This document shows, one piece after another, positions 1 to 7,943 of a stretch of DNA of 64,000 nucleotides. The stretch comes from Melittangium boletus DSM 14713 (GTDB lineage Bacteria; Myxococcota; Myxococcia; Myxococcales; Myxococcaceae): NCBI RefSeq assembly GCF_002305855.1, contig NZ_CP022163.1, positions 6,747,765-6,811,764 on the forward strand, in the 5' to 3' direction. A model generated the notes under the pieces. It ran no database searches. It had not been told where the DNA came from and saw nothing but the letters and a program-made list of their open reading frames with translations. How positions within the stretch are numbered: position 1 is the first letter of the stretch; each line of letters starts with the position of its first letter. Made by a program: the position numbers and the translations under genes.

Positions 1-196
1 CTCCCGCCCCGGTTTTTCTCCCTACCCACTTTCACTCTCCACCGGCCTCAACTGGCCCGCGTCCTGCCTGTTTCGGGCTCGTGCCACGCGATCAGCCCCG
101 CGCTGCTCGCGCCACCTTGTCCCGTCCGCGAGCACCTTACCTCGTCCGTAGGTCCAGGTGGGATAACTTCTCCCGTGGGACTTTGAATCAAGCCTG
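1..196. other. unassigned sequence left of a truncated IS copy
   Basis: No gene can be supported here. On the minus strand, translation of the truncated IS4-family transposase runs out of register with the intact copies at about position 197 and continues into unrelated low-complexity residues. The stretch is therefore foreign DNA joined to the IS by a deletion or a later insertion. Its reverse complement is purine-rich and might be part of a structured RNA, but nothing diagnostic was seen. Confidence 0.4.
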
Positions 197-382
197 GTGA
201 CGGGACTGCGCTGCGTGAAACGCTCCATGATTGCCTTCAAGGCCACGTTTGTTCCTCCGCGATGGGGCGCGAGGAATTTGCCTCGACCGTCCGACTCCCC
301 GGACCCACTTCCGCCCAGGTGGGCTTTCACCCTCCCACCTGACCGCTAGGGTAGCACCCTCCACATGACCTTGAAAGTGGTG
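197..382 (-). mobile_element. IS4-family element, 5' end only (copy 1)
   Basis: This 186-bp stretch matches the transposase-start end of the two complete copies at 3268-4940 and 6226-7898. It has the same terminal inverted repeat (CACCACTTTCAAGGTC read on the minus strand, ending at 382) and the same first residues of the transposase. At least one base differs from the complete copies near 291, and identity stops at about 197, so the rest of the element has been lost. It sits inside the tnpB gene of an IS66-type element, so this insertion came after the IS66 one. Confidence 0.85.
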
Positions 383-457
383 CCCATCAAACCCCTTGCG
401 CATGTCCACCGGCACCGCACTGGCGTACACCCGCACCGCCCGCGTGAGTGTCAGCAC
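383..457 (-). pseudogene. IS66-family TnpB (Orf2), N-terminal fragment
   Basis: Only 25 codons remain. They read from a GTG start at 457 and include VYASAVPVDMRKGFDG, the conserved opening of IS66 Orf2/TnpB proteins, which usually run to about 115 residues. At 382/383 the reading frame enters the terminal inverted repeat of the IS4-family copy, so the gene is destroyed. The start codon overlaps the end of the preceding orfA by 7 bp, the translational coupling usual for IS66 elements. Confidence 0.75.
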
Positions 458-855
458 GCCACCCTCCGCAGCACTTCCACCGCCTCCTCCACCCCCAGCC
501 CTTCCACCCTCCAGCCCCGCGGCGACACCACCGCCAAGGTCGTGCCCTCTCGCGGCCGCGCGGGCGCCTGCGCCTCGTGCACCACCACTGGCACCAGCCC
601 CGCGGGCCTCGGCTCACCCCCGCGCGCCTTGCCCCCGGGCGTCTGTCCTCGCCTCCATGCCTGCAACGTCGGCTCCGACACCCCTAGCCTCTCCACAACC
701 GACTTGAGCGTCTCTCCCTTCTCCAACGCCTGTGCCAGGTAGCGCACAGCGAACGCCCTCATCGGCTCGGGGAAGGGGCCCGAGCCCTTGGCTCGTCCCG
801 CTCTCAGTCTCTGCGCCTCCTGCCGGAACTGCTCCAACTCCTTCTCCACGTGCAC
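451..855 (-). CDS. IS66-family TnpA-like helix-turn-helix protein (OrfA)
   Basis: This 134-residue protein is the first gene of an IS66-type element. Residues about 30-70 (LAQALEKGETLKSVVERLGV and the following WRRGQ) form a helix-turn-helix of the kind seen in IS66 OrfA. The C-terminal half is a basic, proline-rich linker followed by a short VVSPRGWRVEGL segment also typical of the family. Length is normal for OrfA, so this gene looks intact, but the element has lost tnpB and tnpC and cannot move on its own. The assignment rests on family resemblance and on the adjoining TnpB start. Confidence 0.65.
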   Translation of the reverse strand: MHVEKELEQFRQEAQRLRAGRAKGSGPFPEPMRAFAVRYLAQALEKGETLKSVVERLGVSEPTLQAWRRGQTPGGKARGGEPRPAGLVPVVVHEAQAPARPREGTTLAVVSPRGWRVEGLGVEEAVEVLRRVAC

Positions 856-926
856 CTCCAGGTTTCTTCCCTGGACGTCTCACGTACCCGCCTCTCTCGT
901 CACGACGGGGTCCGGCGAGCTGTTAC

Positions 927-1355
927 GGACTCATGGGGGCCGTGTGGCTGGAGGGGGCCGGGGTCGTGTCGTCTGATAACATTCTCTTGAAGGTGAGGAA
1001 GCCGCCAGCCAACGCGCTCGGGCTGGATGAAGCCCGGAGCTACAGCTACATGCCCACGGGCGAGAGTCGCCCGGCAAGCGTGGCTGTTCGGCTGAGCCTT
1101 ACGAACCCCGGCGCGGAGCCTTGGACGCTGGCAGGGGCGGCGCTGGTGGACGCGGCGGGGGAACAGGTGGAGCTTGCCCGTTGGCCACTGGCGCCCATCC
1201 CCGCGAATGGTGCCGGTGCCGTCGTGGTGGGCATCCAGGGGGAGCGCGCGCAGCTCGGCTGCCCCTGCACCCTCAAACTAGGGGAAGCACAGGGGCCGCG
1301 CACCTTCACCCTTGAGAACGTCACCTTACCCGAGGGGAAAGCGAAGGGGCCCTGA
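927..1355 (+). pseudogene. DUF2381 family protein, 3' fragment
   Basis: About 140 codons on the plus strand, starting GLMGAVWLEGAGV directly after the IS66 tip, resemble the C-terminal half of DUF2381 proteins. That family of exported proteins of unknown function is largely restricted to myxobacteria. The visible part includes a beta-rich region (VRLSLTNPGAEPWTLAGAAL, then ending TFTLENVTLP) like a C-terminal immunoglobulin-like fold. The N-terminal half and signal peptide are absent because of the IS66 insertion. An open frame continues upstream through the IS, but that part has no coding character. Confidence 0.6.
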
Positions 1356-1402
1356 GTGCGGCCAGCGCGAGCCGTGCCGCAAGGGGTGGAGCGCCCGCCA
1401 TT

Positions 1403-2032
1403 CTACGGCATGCGGTCCTTCGCTCCTCCGAGCAGTTCGAACGCGGCGTCCCATGTCTGAGAATCGGATTCAGCGCGCGGCGGCAGACGGTAGTGGGCAG
1501 GCAGGCCGTCCTCGTCCGGGGCCCTCGGATCGGCGCCCGCGTCGAGAAGCAGCTTGATCATGGGGAGGTCCAGCCGACGTGCCGCGTGTCCGAGCGCGGT
1601 GTATCCGGTCAGCCCGCCCCAGTCGTTGATCGTCCGAGTTGCCCCCGCGCCCAAGAGAAGCAAGGCCATCCTCAGATTGCCCACCTGCGCGCACGTCCGC
1701 AGCGGCGTGACTCCTTCACTGCTGCACACGTTGGGCTCAGCCCCCGCCTTCACAAGCGCTTCGACTGCCGCCAGCTCGTTTTCGCAGGCCGCCACCAACA
1801 AGGGGGTCTTGTCTCGCTCGACGTCCCATGCGTTGACGTCCGCGCCGTGCTCAAGGAGCGCCAGGAGCACGTCGAGTTCGCCCCCATCGGAGAGTTCGTA
1901 GATGGCCACTTGCAGCGGACGCAACCCCGGCGGCTCCGGCTGCGGCTCGTTCGGATCGGCCCCCCCCGCCAGCAGCGCCTTGATCCGGGCCGTATCGTGC
2001 TGCTCGATCGCTGCGAAGAGTTCTTTCGACAT
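1403..2032 (-). CDS. ankyrin-repeat protein, probable immunity protein
   Basis: This 209-residue cytoplasmic protein is almost entirely ankyrin repeats. About five units can be seen, with the recurring pattern of a helix pair followed by LLxxGADPN or GADVNAWD (for example ALLAGGADPN, ALLEHGADVNA, LVKAGAEPN, LLLDAGADP). There is no signal peptide or membrane segment. Its start lies 3 bases after the stop of the preceding lipoprotein gene, whose C-terminus resembles a polymorphic toxin. Ankyrin-repeat proteins commonly serve as immunity proteins in polymorphic-toxin loci, so the inferred role is to bind and neutralise that toxin. The repeat assignment is firm; the immunity role is inferred from position. 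Confidence 0.75.
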   Translation of the reverse strand: MSKELFAAIEQHDTARIKALLAGGADPNEPQPEPPGLRPLQVAIYELSDGGELDVLLALLEHGADVNAWDVERDKTPLLVAACENELAAVEALVKAGAEPNVCSSEGVTPLRTCAQVGNLRMALLLLGAGATRTINDWGGLTGYTALGHAARRLDLPMIKLLLDAGADPRAPDEDGLPAHYRLPPRAESDSQTWDAAFELLGGAKDRMP

Positions 2033-2035
2033 GAT

Positions 2036-3070
2036 TCACTTCTCCGCCATCGGATGACCAGGGGCACAATTCTTTGCTTCGAGTTTCTTGATATTCGCGA
2101 TGCCCTGTTCGAATTGGATCATTGTTTTATCGTGTGATTGGTCAGGCTTGCCTCCAAAGCACTCTTTCTGAATCTCCCACCGCTTCTCCAGAACGTTCTT
2201 CATCGCTTCAAGACGCAACCGGATCCTGGAGCACGGCACCTTATCCAGCCTTTTTTTGTTCGTCGAGTCGGGCGCCTTCGGATCGAAGGGGGGAATTGAC
2301 GCGCTGAGCTCATCCTTTTCCGCCTGAAGCTCGTCAAGCCGGCTGTTCTTGCAGGTCTGATCCGCGTGGCGGGGGACCCGGTCGTACTCCTCCTTGCTGG
2401 TGTAGGGCTTACCCGTCGCCGGATTGGTCTTTTTCCACCAAGGGGTGGGAGCTGTGACCGCCGCAACCGGGTCCGAATCAACGTCCAGCACGACCTCCTC
2501 TGATTCCTGACGCTCAAATTCCTCCATGAGCCGCCGTGACTCCTCCGCTACGTCCAGCAGTCGCGCCTCGTACTCCCGCTGAGCGTCGACCCACTCCGGG
2601 CGACGGTCGATCTCCGGCCCGGCGGTGCTGGAGGGGTAGAGCAGGACGAGGCCCACGAGCAACGGGCCCACCCGGGGGAGGAATTCAGCCAGCGTCCTGG
2701 CGCGTCCCGCCTGCGCGACACCCTCCGCCCCCCTCACCACCTCGGCGGCGTGCCCGCTCGCTTTCGCGGCGCGCGAGAAGCGCTCGAAGGCCCGTTCCGC
2801 TGCGGTGAGCTTGCGGTCCAACTGTTCCCACTGACGCGGCTCGATGTCTTGGCGTGCCCGAGATAGCAGTGCCCTGGCCTTGTCCAAGTCCGCCTTTCCA
2901 ATCCACGACCGTTCCGGTGTCGGCTCCATCGGCGCGGAAGCAAGCCGGATGCGCGGGCCCGAGGTGGGAGTCGCCGCGAAGGCATGGGGCCGTGGCATCG
3001 ACTGCGGGGCGGGCGCGCTCGCGCAGGCTGCGGCCAATAGCAGAAGTACAAGGCAGGCTCGGAAACGCAT
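2036..3070 (-). CDS. lipoprotein with C-terminal polymorphic-toxin-like domain
   Basis: A 344-residue protein with a lipoprotein signal peptide (MRFRACLVLLLLAAAC; lipobox LAAAC, Cys16), so it should be exported and lipid-anchored. I chose the ATG at 3070 because GGAGG lies 8 bases upstream. Residues about 50-120 are helical, a short hydrophobic segment (VGPLLVGLVLLY) follows, and then an acidic linker. The last 120 residues hold four cysteines and a CFGGxxDxxH pattern (KECFGGKPDQSHDKT, ending NCAPGH) that recalls the Ntox16 group of predicted toxins. A proline-rich WWKKTNPATGKPY stretch marks the domain junction. With the ankyrin gene 3 bases downstream it forms a likely toxin-immunity pair. 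The Ntox16 assignment is from memory of the pattern and is tentative. Confidence 0.55.
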   Translation of the reverse strand: MRFRACLVLLLLAAACASAPAPQSMPRPHAFAATPTSGPRIRLASAPMEPTPERSWIGKADLDKARALLSRARQDIEPRQWEQLDRKLTAAERAFERFSRAAKASGHAAEVVRGAEGVAQAGRARTLAEFLPRVGPLLVGLVLLYPSSTAGPEIDRRPEWVDAQREYEARLLDVAEESRRLMEEFERQESEEVVLDVDSDPVAAVTAPTPWWKKTNPATGKPYTSKEEYDRVPRHADQTCKNSRLDELQAEKDELSASIPPFDPKAPDSTNKKRLDKVPCSRIRLRLEAMKNVLEKRWEIQKECFGGKPDQSHDKTMIQFEQGIANIKKLEAKNCAPGHPMAEK

Positions 3071-3267
3071 GGGAAGGTCCTCCATTCGAGCTAGGACCTA
3101 GCGGGTCCTGGTGGGGTCGCTCGGAGTATGACAGGGCGCCCCGACAGCTACGGACGAGCGCGCCGGGGGCACGGAAGGGGCCAGGGGGCCGCAGCCGCAA
3201 CTCGGGCCAGGGCGAGCGCGAATGCAGCGGGCAGCCCATGCTCGGGGGCAGTGCAGGCTCTAGGGCG

Positions 3268-4940
3268 CACCACTTTCAAGGTCATGTGGAGGGTGCTACC
3301 CTAGCGGTCAGGTGGGAGGGTGAAAGCCCACCTGGGCGGAAGTGGGTCCGGGGAGCCGGACGGTCGAGGCAAATTCCTCGCGCCCCATCGCGGAGGAACA
3401 AACGTGGCCTTGAAGGCAATCATGGAGCGTTTCACGCAGCGCAGTCCCGTCACGGTGATGGTGCGCCGCACGCTTGAGCATGCCCTGAGTTCGCAATGGA
3501 TTGATGAGGTATTCGAAGCGAACCGAGAGCAGCAGTACACGCGCGAGTTGCTCTTCTCCTCGGTAGTGGATTTGATGGGAGTGGTGGCGCTGGGACTGCG
3601 ACCGTCGCTGCACGCCGCGGCGCAGTCCGACCCGGACTTGACCGTCTCGCTGGCGGCGCTCTACGACAAAGTCAATCACACCGAGCCCCAGGTGGTGCGA
3701 GCCCTGGTGCAAGGGAGCGCGGAGAGGTTGTTGCCCGTGGTGCGGCCCATGAAGAAGCAGGGGCCGTGGGCGGCGGGTTACCAGGTGCGAGTCTTGGATG
3801 GCAATCACCTCCCCGCCAGTGAGAAGCGGCTCAAACCGTTGAGAGAATTCCGAGGAGCTGCGCTGCCCGGACAGTCGTTGGTGGTGTATGCGCCGGAGTT
3901 GAGCCTGGTGGTGGATGTGCTGCCGGCTGAAGACGCGCATGCACAAGAGCGGGCGTTGATGGGGCCGGTGTTGGAGCGAGTGCGGGAGGGAGAATTGTGG
4001 CTGGCGGACAGGAACTTCTCCACGAGCCGGATTCTGCGCGCGGTGCATGAAAAGAGAGCGGCCTTCATCATCCGAGAGCACGGCGTGTCGCCCAATCCGA
4101 CCGCGCTGGGGGAGCGGAGGGAAGTAGGCCGAGGGCCAACGGGACGTGTGTACGAGCAGGCAGTGCGAGTGGAGGGGGAAGAGCCGTTGGAGTTGAGACG
4201 GATTGAAGTGGAGTTGGAGGAGCCAACAGAAGACGGGGAAACAGCCATTCGGCTGCTCACGAACGTGCCCGAGGAGAAACTGAGCGCCGTGGAGGTAGCG
4301 CAGCTGTACAGGAAGCGCTGGACGATTGAAGGGATGTTTGGAGAGTTGGAGGCCGTGCTCGAGAGCGAGGTGCGGAGTTTGGGGAGACCACGAGCGGCGC
4401 TGCTGGCCTTTGGGGTGGCGGTACTGGCCTACAATGTGTTGTCGGTGGTGAAAACCGCGGTGGAAGCCAGCCATGACCTGGAGGCTGCCAATATGCAGGT
4501 GTCCACCTTTTACATTGCCGCCGAAGTGAAGTTCGCTTACGGAGGAATGATGATGGTGGTGGAGCCGGAGGACTGGAGCGGACAGGAAGTACGGAGCGCG
4601 GAGCAGTTGAGTGAGCTCCTGCTGGAGCTAGCGAAGAAGGTGAAGCCTTCCACATTGCGCAAACATCCCCGCGCCGCCAAGAAGAAGGTGAAGAAAGGCT
4701 ATGTACCGGGAGAGGTGGCGCGCAAGCATGTGGCAACAGCACGTGTGCTCAAGGGCGAGAAAATCTCCTGAACAGCAGACGGAGGCCAACCAAGGCAGGC
4801 AAGAGACCAGTAGCACCGCAGCGCCGGGCGCTTCATGGCATGGCTATGTCTGATGGTCTGCCCAGCTTCACTGATGCGCCCTCATCCGCCCTGTCTAAAC
4901 CATAAAGGTGGCGAGCCACTATTCGACCTTGAAAGGGGTG
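3268..4940 (+). mobile_element. IS4-family insertion sequence, complete (copy 2)
   Basis: A complete 1673-bp element bounded by 16-bp terminal inverted repeats with one mismatch: CACCACTTTCAAGGTC at 3268-3283 and CACCCCTTTCAAGGTC read inward from 4940. It carries one transposase gene and about 170 bp of non-coding DNA downstream of it. All six-frame translations match those of copy 3, so the two are essentially identical in nucleotide sequence. Unlike copy 3, the flanks (GCTCTAGGGCG at 3257-3267 and GCATCTAGGCC at 4941-4951) are not an 11-bp duplication. This suggests that recombination joined two different insertion sites. Confidence 0.9.
3422..4771 (+). CDS. IS4-family DDE transposase
   Basis: The transposase of copy 2, about 449 residues from the ATG at 3422, which has GAAGG a few bases upstream. 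The frame is open back to a GTG at 3320, giving 483 residues. The DDE catalytic residues are visible: D in VLDGNHL, D in LADRNFST, and E in the C-terminal YRKRWTIEGMFGELE, the Y-(2)-R-(3)-E-(6)-K-like signature of IS4 transposases. Residues 1-60 are helical, and the lysine-rich tail (RAAKKKVKKGY) probably binds DNA. No frameshift or stop is present, so the enzyme should be active. It can act on all IS ends in the window, including truncated copy 1. Confidence 0.9.
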   Translation: MERFTQRSPVTVMVRRTLEHALSSQWIDEVFEANREQQYTRELLFSSVVDLMGVVALGLRPSLHAAAQSDPDLTVSLAALYDKVNHTEPQVVRALVQGSAERLLPVVRPMKKQGPWAAGYQVRVLDGNHLPASEKRLKPLREFRGAALPGQSLVVYAPELSLVVDVLPAEDAHAQERALMGPVLERVREGELWLADRNFSTSRILRAVHEKRAAFIIREHGVSPNPTALGERREVGRGPTGRVYEQAVRVEGEEPLELRRIEVELEEPTEDGETAIRLLTNVPEEKLSAVEVAQLYRKRWTIEGMFGELEAVLESEVRSLGRPRAALLAFGVAVLAYNVLSVVKTAVEASHDLEAANMQVSTFYIAAEVKFAYGGMMMVVEPEDWSGQEVRSAEQLSELLLELAKKVKPSTLRKHPRAAKKKVKKGYVPGEVARKHVATARVLKGEKIS

Positions 4941-5191
4941 GCATCTAGGCCGCTCGCGCCTCAACTGGCGTCCCTGTCATGGCTCCAGTTGAAACCTCGC
5001 AGCAGCTGAGGGTGTTGAGCTAGTGCGACCAACCACGCGAGTCAGTGTCTACCCAGCGGACGAGCAGGAACACGACGCTTGCGAAGACCCCACGGAAGTA
5101 GCCTGCCTGCTCGCTCCTGCTCAACGCCCTCTGATTCGAGATCGGAATGCCGTTCTGACTTCGAGGGAAGTGGCGACTGGCATTGGGAATA
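4941..5191. other. intergenic, no gene seen
   Basis: This 251-bp gap lies between the end of IS copy 2 and the stop codon of the minus-strand 235-residue gene. Short open frames cross it on both strands, but they have no ribosome binding sites and no family resemblance. It is less GC-rich than the chromosome further right. It may contain the 3' end of whatever originally followed the 235-residue gene. Confidence 0.4.
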
Positions 5192-5899
5192 TCAAGCTTC
5201 ATTGAGCATACACCAACACGATGGATGCACGGCATCTACTACTGGCACCCCATCGAGTCGGGTCAACTCGGTTTGTACATGATGGCGCAGATTGGCTGTG
5301 CAGGCGTTGACTATCAGGAGTGGATTATATTTTCGCACTCGGGAGATGAAGTCTTCGCGCGCAGGGTATAGCCCTTCCTCGCCATGGGGGTCGTCCTCAT
5401 GGTGATTCCATATGTGCTCCCAAACGTTGTCACGAACGGTTTTGAGTAGGTCTTGCGGCTCTTCATTTTGGGGGAATACGTAGTAATCCGCGAGCGACGC
5501 TTGCCATTGAATAGGATTGCATATTACAATGTCTGCCTGCTGTCTGGGCAAGTGAAACCCGCAGAGCAACGCAACATTCCGCATCAATTTCTCTCGTGAC
5601 CTCACCAATGGTTGGCGACGTTCGTATTCTTCCTTGTGCGGCGATTCCACCACAACCACCACGCTACTTTCTGATTCAGGTGGCTGCTGATTGCGTTCTT
5701 CCAGAATTAATTGCCCAGGATGAAAGCGGCCAACCGTCATATCGTCAACCCGCTTATCAAAACCAAAATGCTCGGCGCCAAATACTTTGATTTTTCTGCG
5801 ACGCTGAACGTATTTCCAGGACGCAGCCCTTGCCCTTAAGTCTGCCAAACGAGTTTCAACACCATTTGTAAACTCGACTGTGATCTTGATCGTGATCAA
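5192..5899 (-). CDS. uncharacterised protein with ESPHxxEY motif, possibly uracil-DNA-glycosylase-like
   Basis: A 235-residue soluble protein with no signal peptide. The start is a TTG at 5899 with GGAG 8 bases upstream. Conserved-looking blocks are VVVVVESPHKEEYE (residues about 79-92), ICNPIQWQASLADYY in the middle, LLIVNACTANL and a final VDAVHPSCW. The spacing of an early acidic/P-rich loop, an NPxxWQ loop and a late HPS loop recalls the uracil-DNA-glycosylase fold, but I cannot confirm homology. Base composition is markedly more AT-rich than the chromosome, a sign of transfer. It probably forms an operon with the small gene upstream that the IS701-like element has broken. Function is unknown; defence or nucleic acid repair is a guess. 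Confidence 0.6.
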   Translation of the reverse strand: MITIKITVEFTNGVETRLADLRARAASWKYVQRRRKIKVFGAEHFGFDKRVDDMTVGRFHPGQLILEERNQQPPESESSVVVVVESPHKEEYERRQPLVRSREKLMRNVALLCGFHLPRQQADIVICNPIQWQASLADYYVFPQNEEPQDLLKTVRDNVWEHIWNHHEDDPHGEEGLYPAREDFISRVRKYNPLLIVNACTANLRHHVQTELTRLDGVPVVDAVHPSCWCMLNEA

Positions 5900-5965
5900 G
5901 CGTCTATTCTCCTGTATGCAGTTCCGAGGCTAGCGAGAGTGCTGCAGCCCTTGCGGACCTTCTAG

Positions 5966-5991
5966 CTAGCGCACCCGCTTGGCGCCTAGTA
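5966..5991 (-). pseudogene. 3' end of a small gene split by the IS701-like element
   Basis: Removing the IS701-like element and one copy of its CTAG target joins this fragment in frame to the coding sequence at 9346-9538. The joined C-terminus then reads AYELNIFLLGAKRVR followed by TAG at 5966-5968. This is direct evidence that the small gene was intact before insertion. Only the last six codons lie here. Confidence 0.65.
5988..5991. repeat. CTAG target duplication, left copy (IS701-like)
   Basis: CTAG at 5988-5991 is repeated at 9346-9349, directly outside the inverted ends TACTACAGTTG. A 4-bp duplication of this type is characteristic of the IS701 family. Confidence 0.8.
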
Positions 5992-6214
5992 CTACAGTTG
6001 TAGTTCCCAGACAGTCAAAGGAGTGCCGTTTCCCCCTGTGGCTGCGACCACCGCCCTTCCTCCGTCTTCCGTGGGCCCCGCGCTCGTCCTTCTCCACTGA
6101 GATAGCGCAGCCCCGGGTCCGCGCAACTGCGGAGGTGGGATAGCGGGCTCCACTTGTCTGGTGGGGAGCCAGGAGAGAAAGCGAAACGCAGGAGAAGGTG
6201 ACGCCGGAGGTGGC

Positions 6215-6225
6215 GTGGTTACAAC
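6215..6225. repeat. 11-bp target duplication of IS4 copy 3, left
   Basis: GTGGTTACAAC at 6215-6225 is exactly repeated at 7899-7909, immediately outside the terminal inverted repeats of the IS4-family element. An 11-bp duplication fits the 10-13 bp range of IS4-family elements and shows a clean, recent insertion. Confidence 0.92.
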
Positions 6226-7898
6226 CACCCCTTTCAAGGTCGAATAGTGGCTCGCCACCTTTATGGTTTAGACAGGGCGGATGAGGGCGCATCAGTGAAG
6301 CTGGGCAGACCATCAGACATAGCCATGCCATGAAGCGCCCGGCGCTGCGGTGCTACTGGTCTCTTGCCTGCCTTGGTTGGCCTCCGTCTGCTGTTCAGGA
6401 GATTTTCTCGCCCTTGAGCACACGTGCTGTTGCCACATGCTTGCGCGCCACCTCTCCCGGTACATAGCCTTTCTTCACCTTCTTCTTGGCGGCGCGGGGA
6501 TGTTTGCGCAATGTGGAAGGCTTCACCTTCTTCGCTAGCTCCAGCAGGAGCTCACTCAACTGCTCCGCGCTCCGTACTTCCTGTCCGCTCCAGTCCTCCG
6601 GCTCCACCACCATCATCATTCCTCCGTAAGCGAACTTCACTTCGGCGGCAATGTAAAAGGTGGACACCTGCATATTGGCAGCCTCCAGGTCATGGCTGGC
6701 TTCCACCGCGGTTTTCACCACCGACAACACATTGTAGGCCAGTACCGCCACCCCAAAGGCCAGCAGCGCCGCTCGTGGTCTCCCCAAACTCCGCACCTCG
6801 CTCTCGAGCACGGCCTCCAACTCTCCAAACATCCCTTCAATCGTCCAGCGCTTCCTGTACAGCTGCGCTACCTCCACGGCGCTCAGTTTCTCCTCGGGCA
6901 CGTTCGTGAGCAGCCGAATGGCTGTTTCCCCGTCTTCTGTTGGCTCCTCCAACTCCACTTCAATCCGTCTCAACTCCAACGGCTCTTCCCCCTCCACTCG
7001 CACTGCCTGCTCGTACACACGTCCCGTTGGCCCTCGGCCTACTTCCCTCCGCTCCCCCAGCGCGGTCGGATTGGGCGACACGCCGTGCTCTCGGATGATG
7101 AAGGCCGCTCTCTTTTCATGCACCGCGCGCAGAATCCGGCTCGTGGAGAAGTTCCTGTCCGCCAGCCACAATTCTCCCTCCCGCACTCGCTCCAACACCG
7201 GCCCCATCAACGCCCGCTCTTGTGCATGCGCGTCTTCAGCCGGCAGCACATCCACCACCAGGCTCAACTCCGGCGCATACACCACCAACGACTGTCCGGG
7301 CAGCGCAGCTCCTCGGAATTCTCTCAACGGTTTGAGCCGCTTCTCACTGGCGGGGAGGTGATTGCCATCCAAGACTCGCACCTGGTAACCCGCCGCCCAC
7401 GGCCCCTGCTTCTTCATGGGCCGCACCACGGGCAACAACCTCTCCGCGCTCCCTTGCACCAGGGCTCGCACCACCTGGGGCTCGGTGTGATTGACTTTGT
7501 CGTAGAGCGCCGCCAGCGAGACGGTCAAGTCCGGGTCGGACTGCGCCGCGGCGTGCAGCGACGGTCGCAGTCCCAGCGCCACCACTCCCATCAAATCCAC
7601 TACCGAGGAGAAGAGCAACTCGCGCGTGTACTGCTGCTCTCGGTTCGCTTCGAATACCTCATCAATCCATTGCGAACTCAGGGCATGCTCAAGCGTGCGG
7701 CGCACCATCACCGTGACGGGACTGCGCTGCGTGAAACGCTCCATGATTGCCTTCAAGGCCACGTTTGTTCCTCCGCGATGGGGCGCGAGGAATTTGCCTC
7801 GACCGTCCGGCTCCCCGGACCCACTTCCGCCCAGGTGGGCTTTCACCCTCCCACCTGACCGCTAGGGTAGCACCCTCCACATGACCTTGAAAGTGGTG
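6226..7898 (-). mobile_element. IS4-family insertion sequence, complete (copy 3)
   Basis: The 1673-bp element is the inverted twin of 3268-4940, with ends CACCCCTTTCAAGGTC at 6226 and the complement of CACCACTTTCAAGGTC ending at 7898. Flanking 11-bp direct repeats define the insertion exactly. Its target was the non-coding left part of an IS701-like element. Together with copy 2 it makes a 1673-bp inverted repeat pair 1285 bp apart, a substrate for inversion of the intervening gene by homologous recombination. Confidence 0.95.
6395..7744 (-). CDS. IS4-family DDE transposase
   Basis: Identical in translation to the transposase of copy 2 along its whole length, including the DDE residues in VLDGNHL, LADRNFST and YRKRWTIEGMF. 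The preferred start is the ATG at 7744; the frame extends to a GTG at 7846. The intact frame and identity with copy 2 point to recent transposition and a probably functional enzyme. Confidence 0.9.
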   Translation of the reverse strand: MERFTQRSPVTVMVRRTLEHALSSQWIDEVFEANREQQYTRELLFSSVVDLMGVVALGLRPSLHAAAQSDPDLTVSLAALYDKVNHTEPQVVRALVQGSAERLLPVVRPMKKQGPWAAGYQVRVLDGNHLPASEKRLKPLREFRGAALPGQSLVVYAPELSLVVDVLPAEDAHAQERALMGPVLERVREGELWLADRNFSTSRILRAVHEKRAAFIIREHGVSPNPTALGERREVGRGPTGRVYEQAVRVEGEEPLELRRIEVELEEPTEDGETAIRLLTNVPEEKLSAVEVAQLYRKRWTIEGMFGELEAVLESEVRSLGRPRAALLAFGVAVLAYNVLSVVKTAVEASHDLEAANMQVSTFYIAAEVKFAYGGMMMVVEPEDWSGQEVRSAEQLSELLLELAKKVKPSTLRKHPRAAKKKVKKGYVPGEVARKHVATARVLKGEKIS

Positions 7899-7909
7899 GT
7901 GGTTACAAC
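7899..7909. repeat. 11-bp target duplication of IS4 copy 3, right
   Basis: Second copy of GTGGTTACAAC, matching 6215-6225. It lies inside the IS701-like element, upstream of that element's transposase start. Confidence 0.92.
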
Positions 7910-7943
7910 CCATGGGAGAAGTCACCTTTACCTGGGGGCGGTC

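Larger units (their letters stand above)
383..926 (-). mobile_element. IS66-family element, remnant of one end
   Basis: The segment carries an IS66-type orfA and the first 25 codons of an IS66-type tnpB on the minus strand, in the usual overlapping order. The outer end lies near 926, where the minus strand begins GTAACAGCTCGCCGGACC, an IS66-like tip. The other end, including tnpC, is missing because an IS4-family element inserted at 382/383 and was later truncated. The remnant interrupts a DUF2381 gene whose 3' part continues to the right. Confidence 0.65.

Noticed and set aside
1..196. Possible group II intron or structured RNA
   Set aside because: The reverse complement is purine-rich and structured-looking, but neither the domain V hairpin nor a reverse transcriptase is present.
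5020..5235. 71-codon minus-strand frame overlapping the end of the 235-residue gene
   Set aside because: It overlaps a better-supported gene in another frame, lacks a ribosome binding site, and matches no family.
3268..7898. Composite transposon formed by IS4 copies 2 and 3
   Set aside because: Copy 3 has its own perfect 11-bp duplication inside an IS701-like element and copy 2 has mismatched flanks, so the two inserted independently rather than as one unit.
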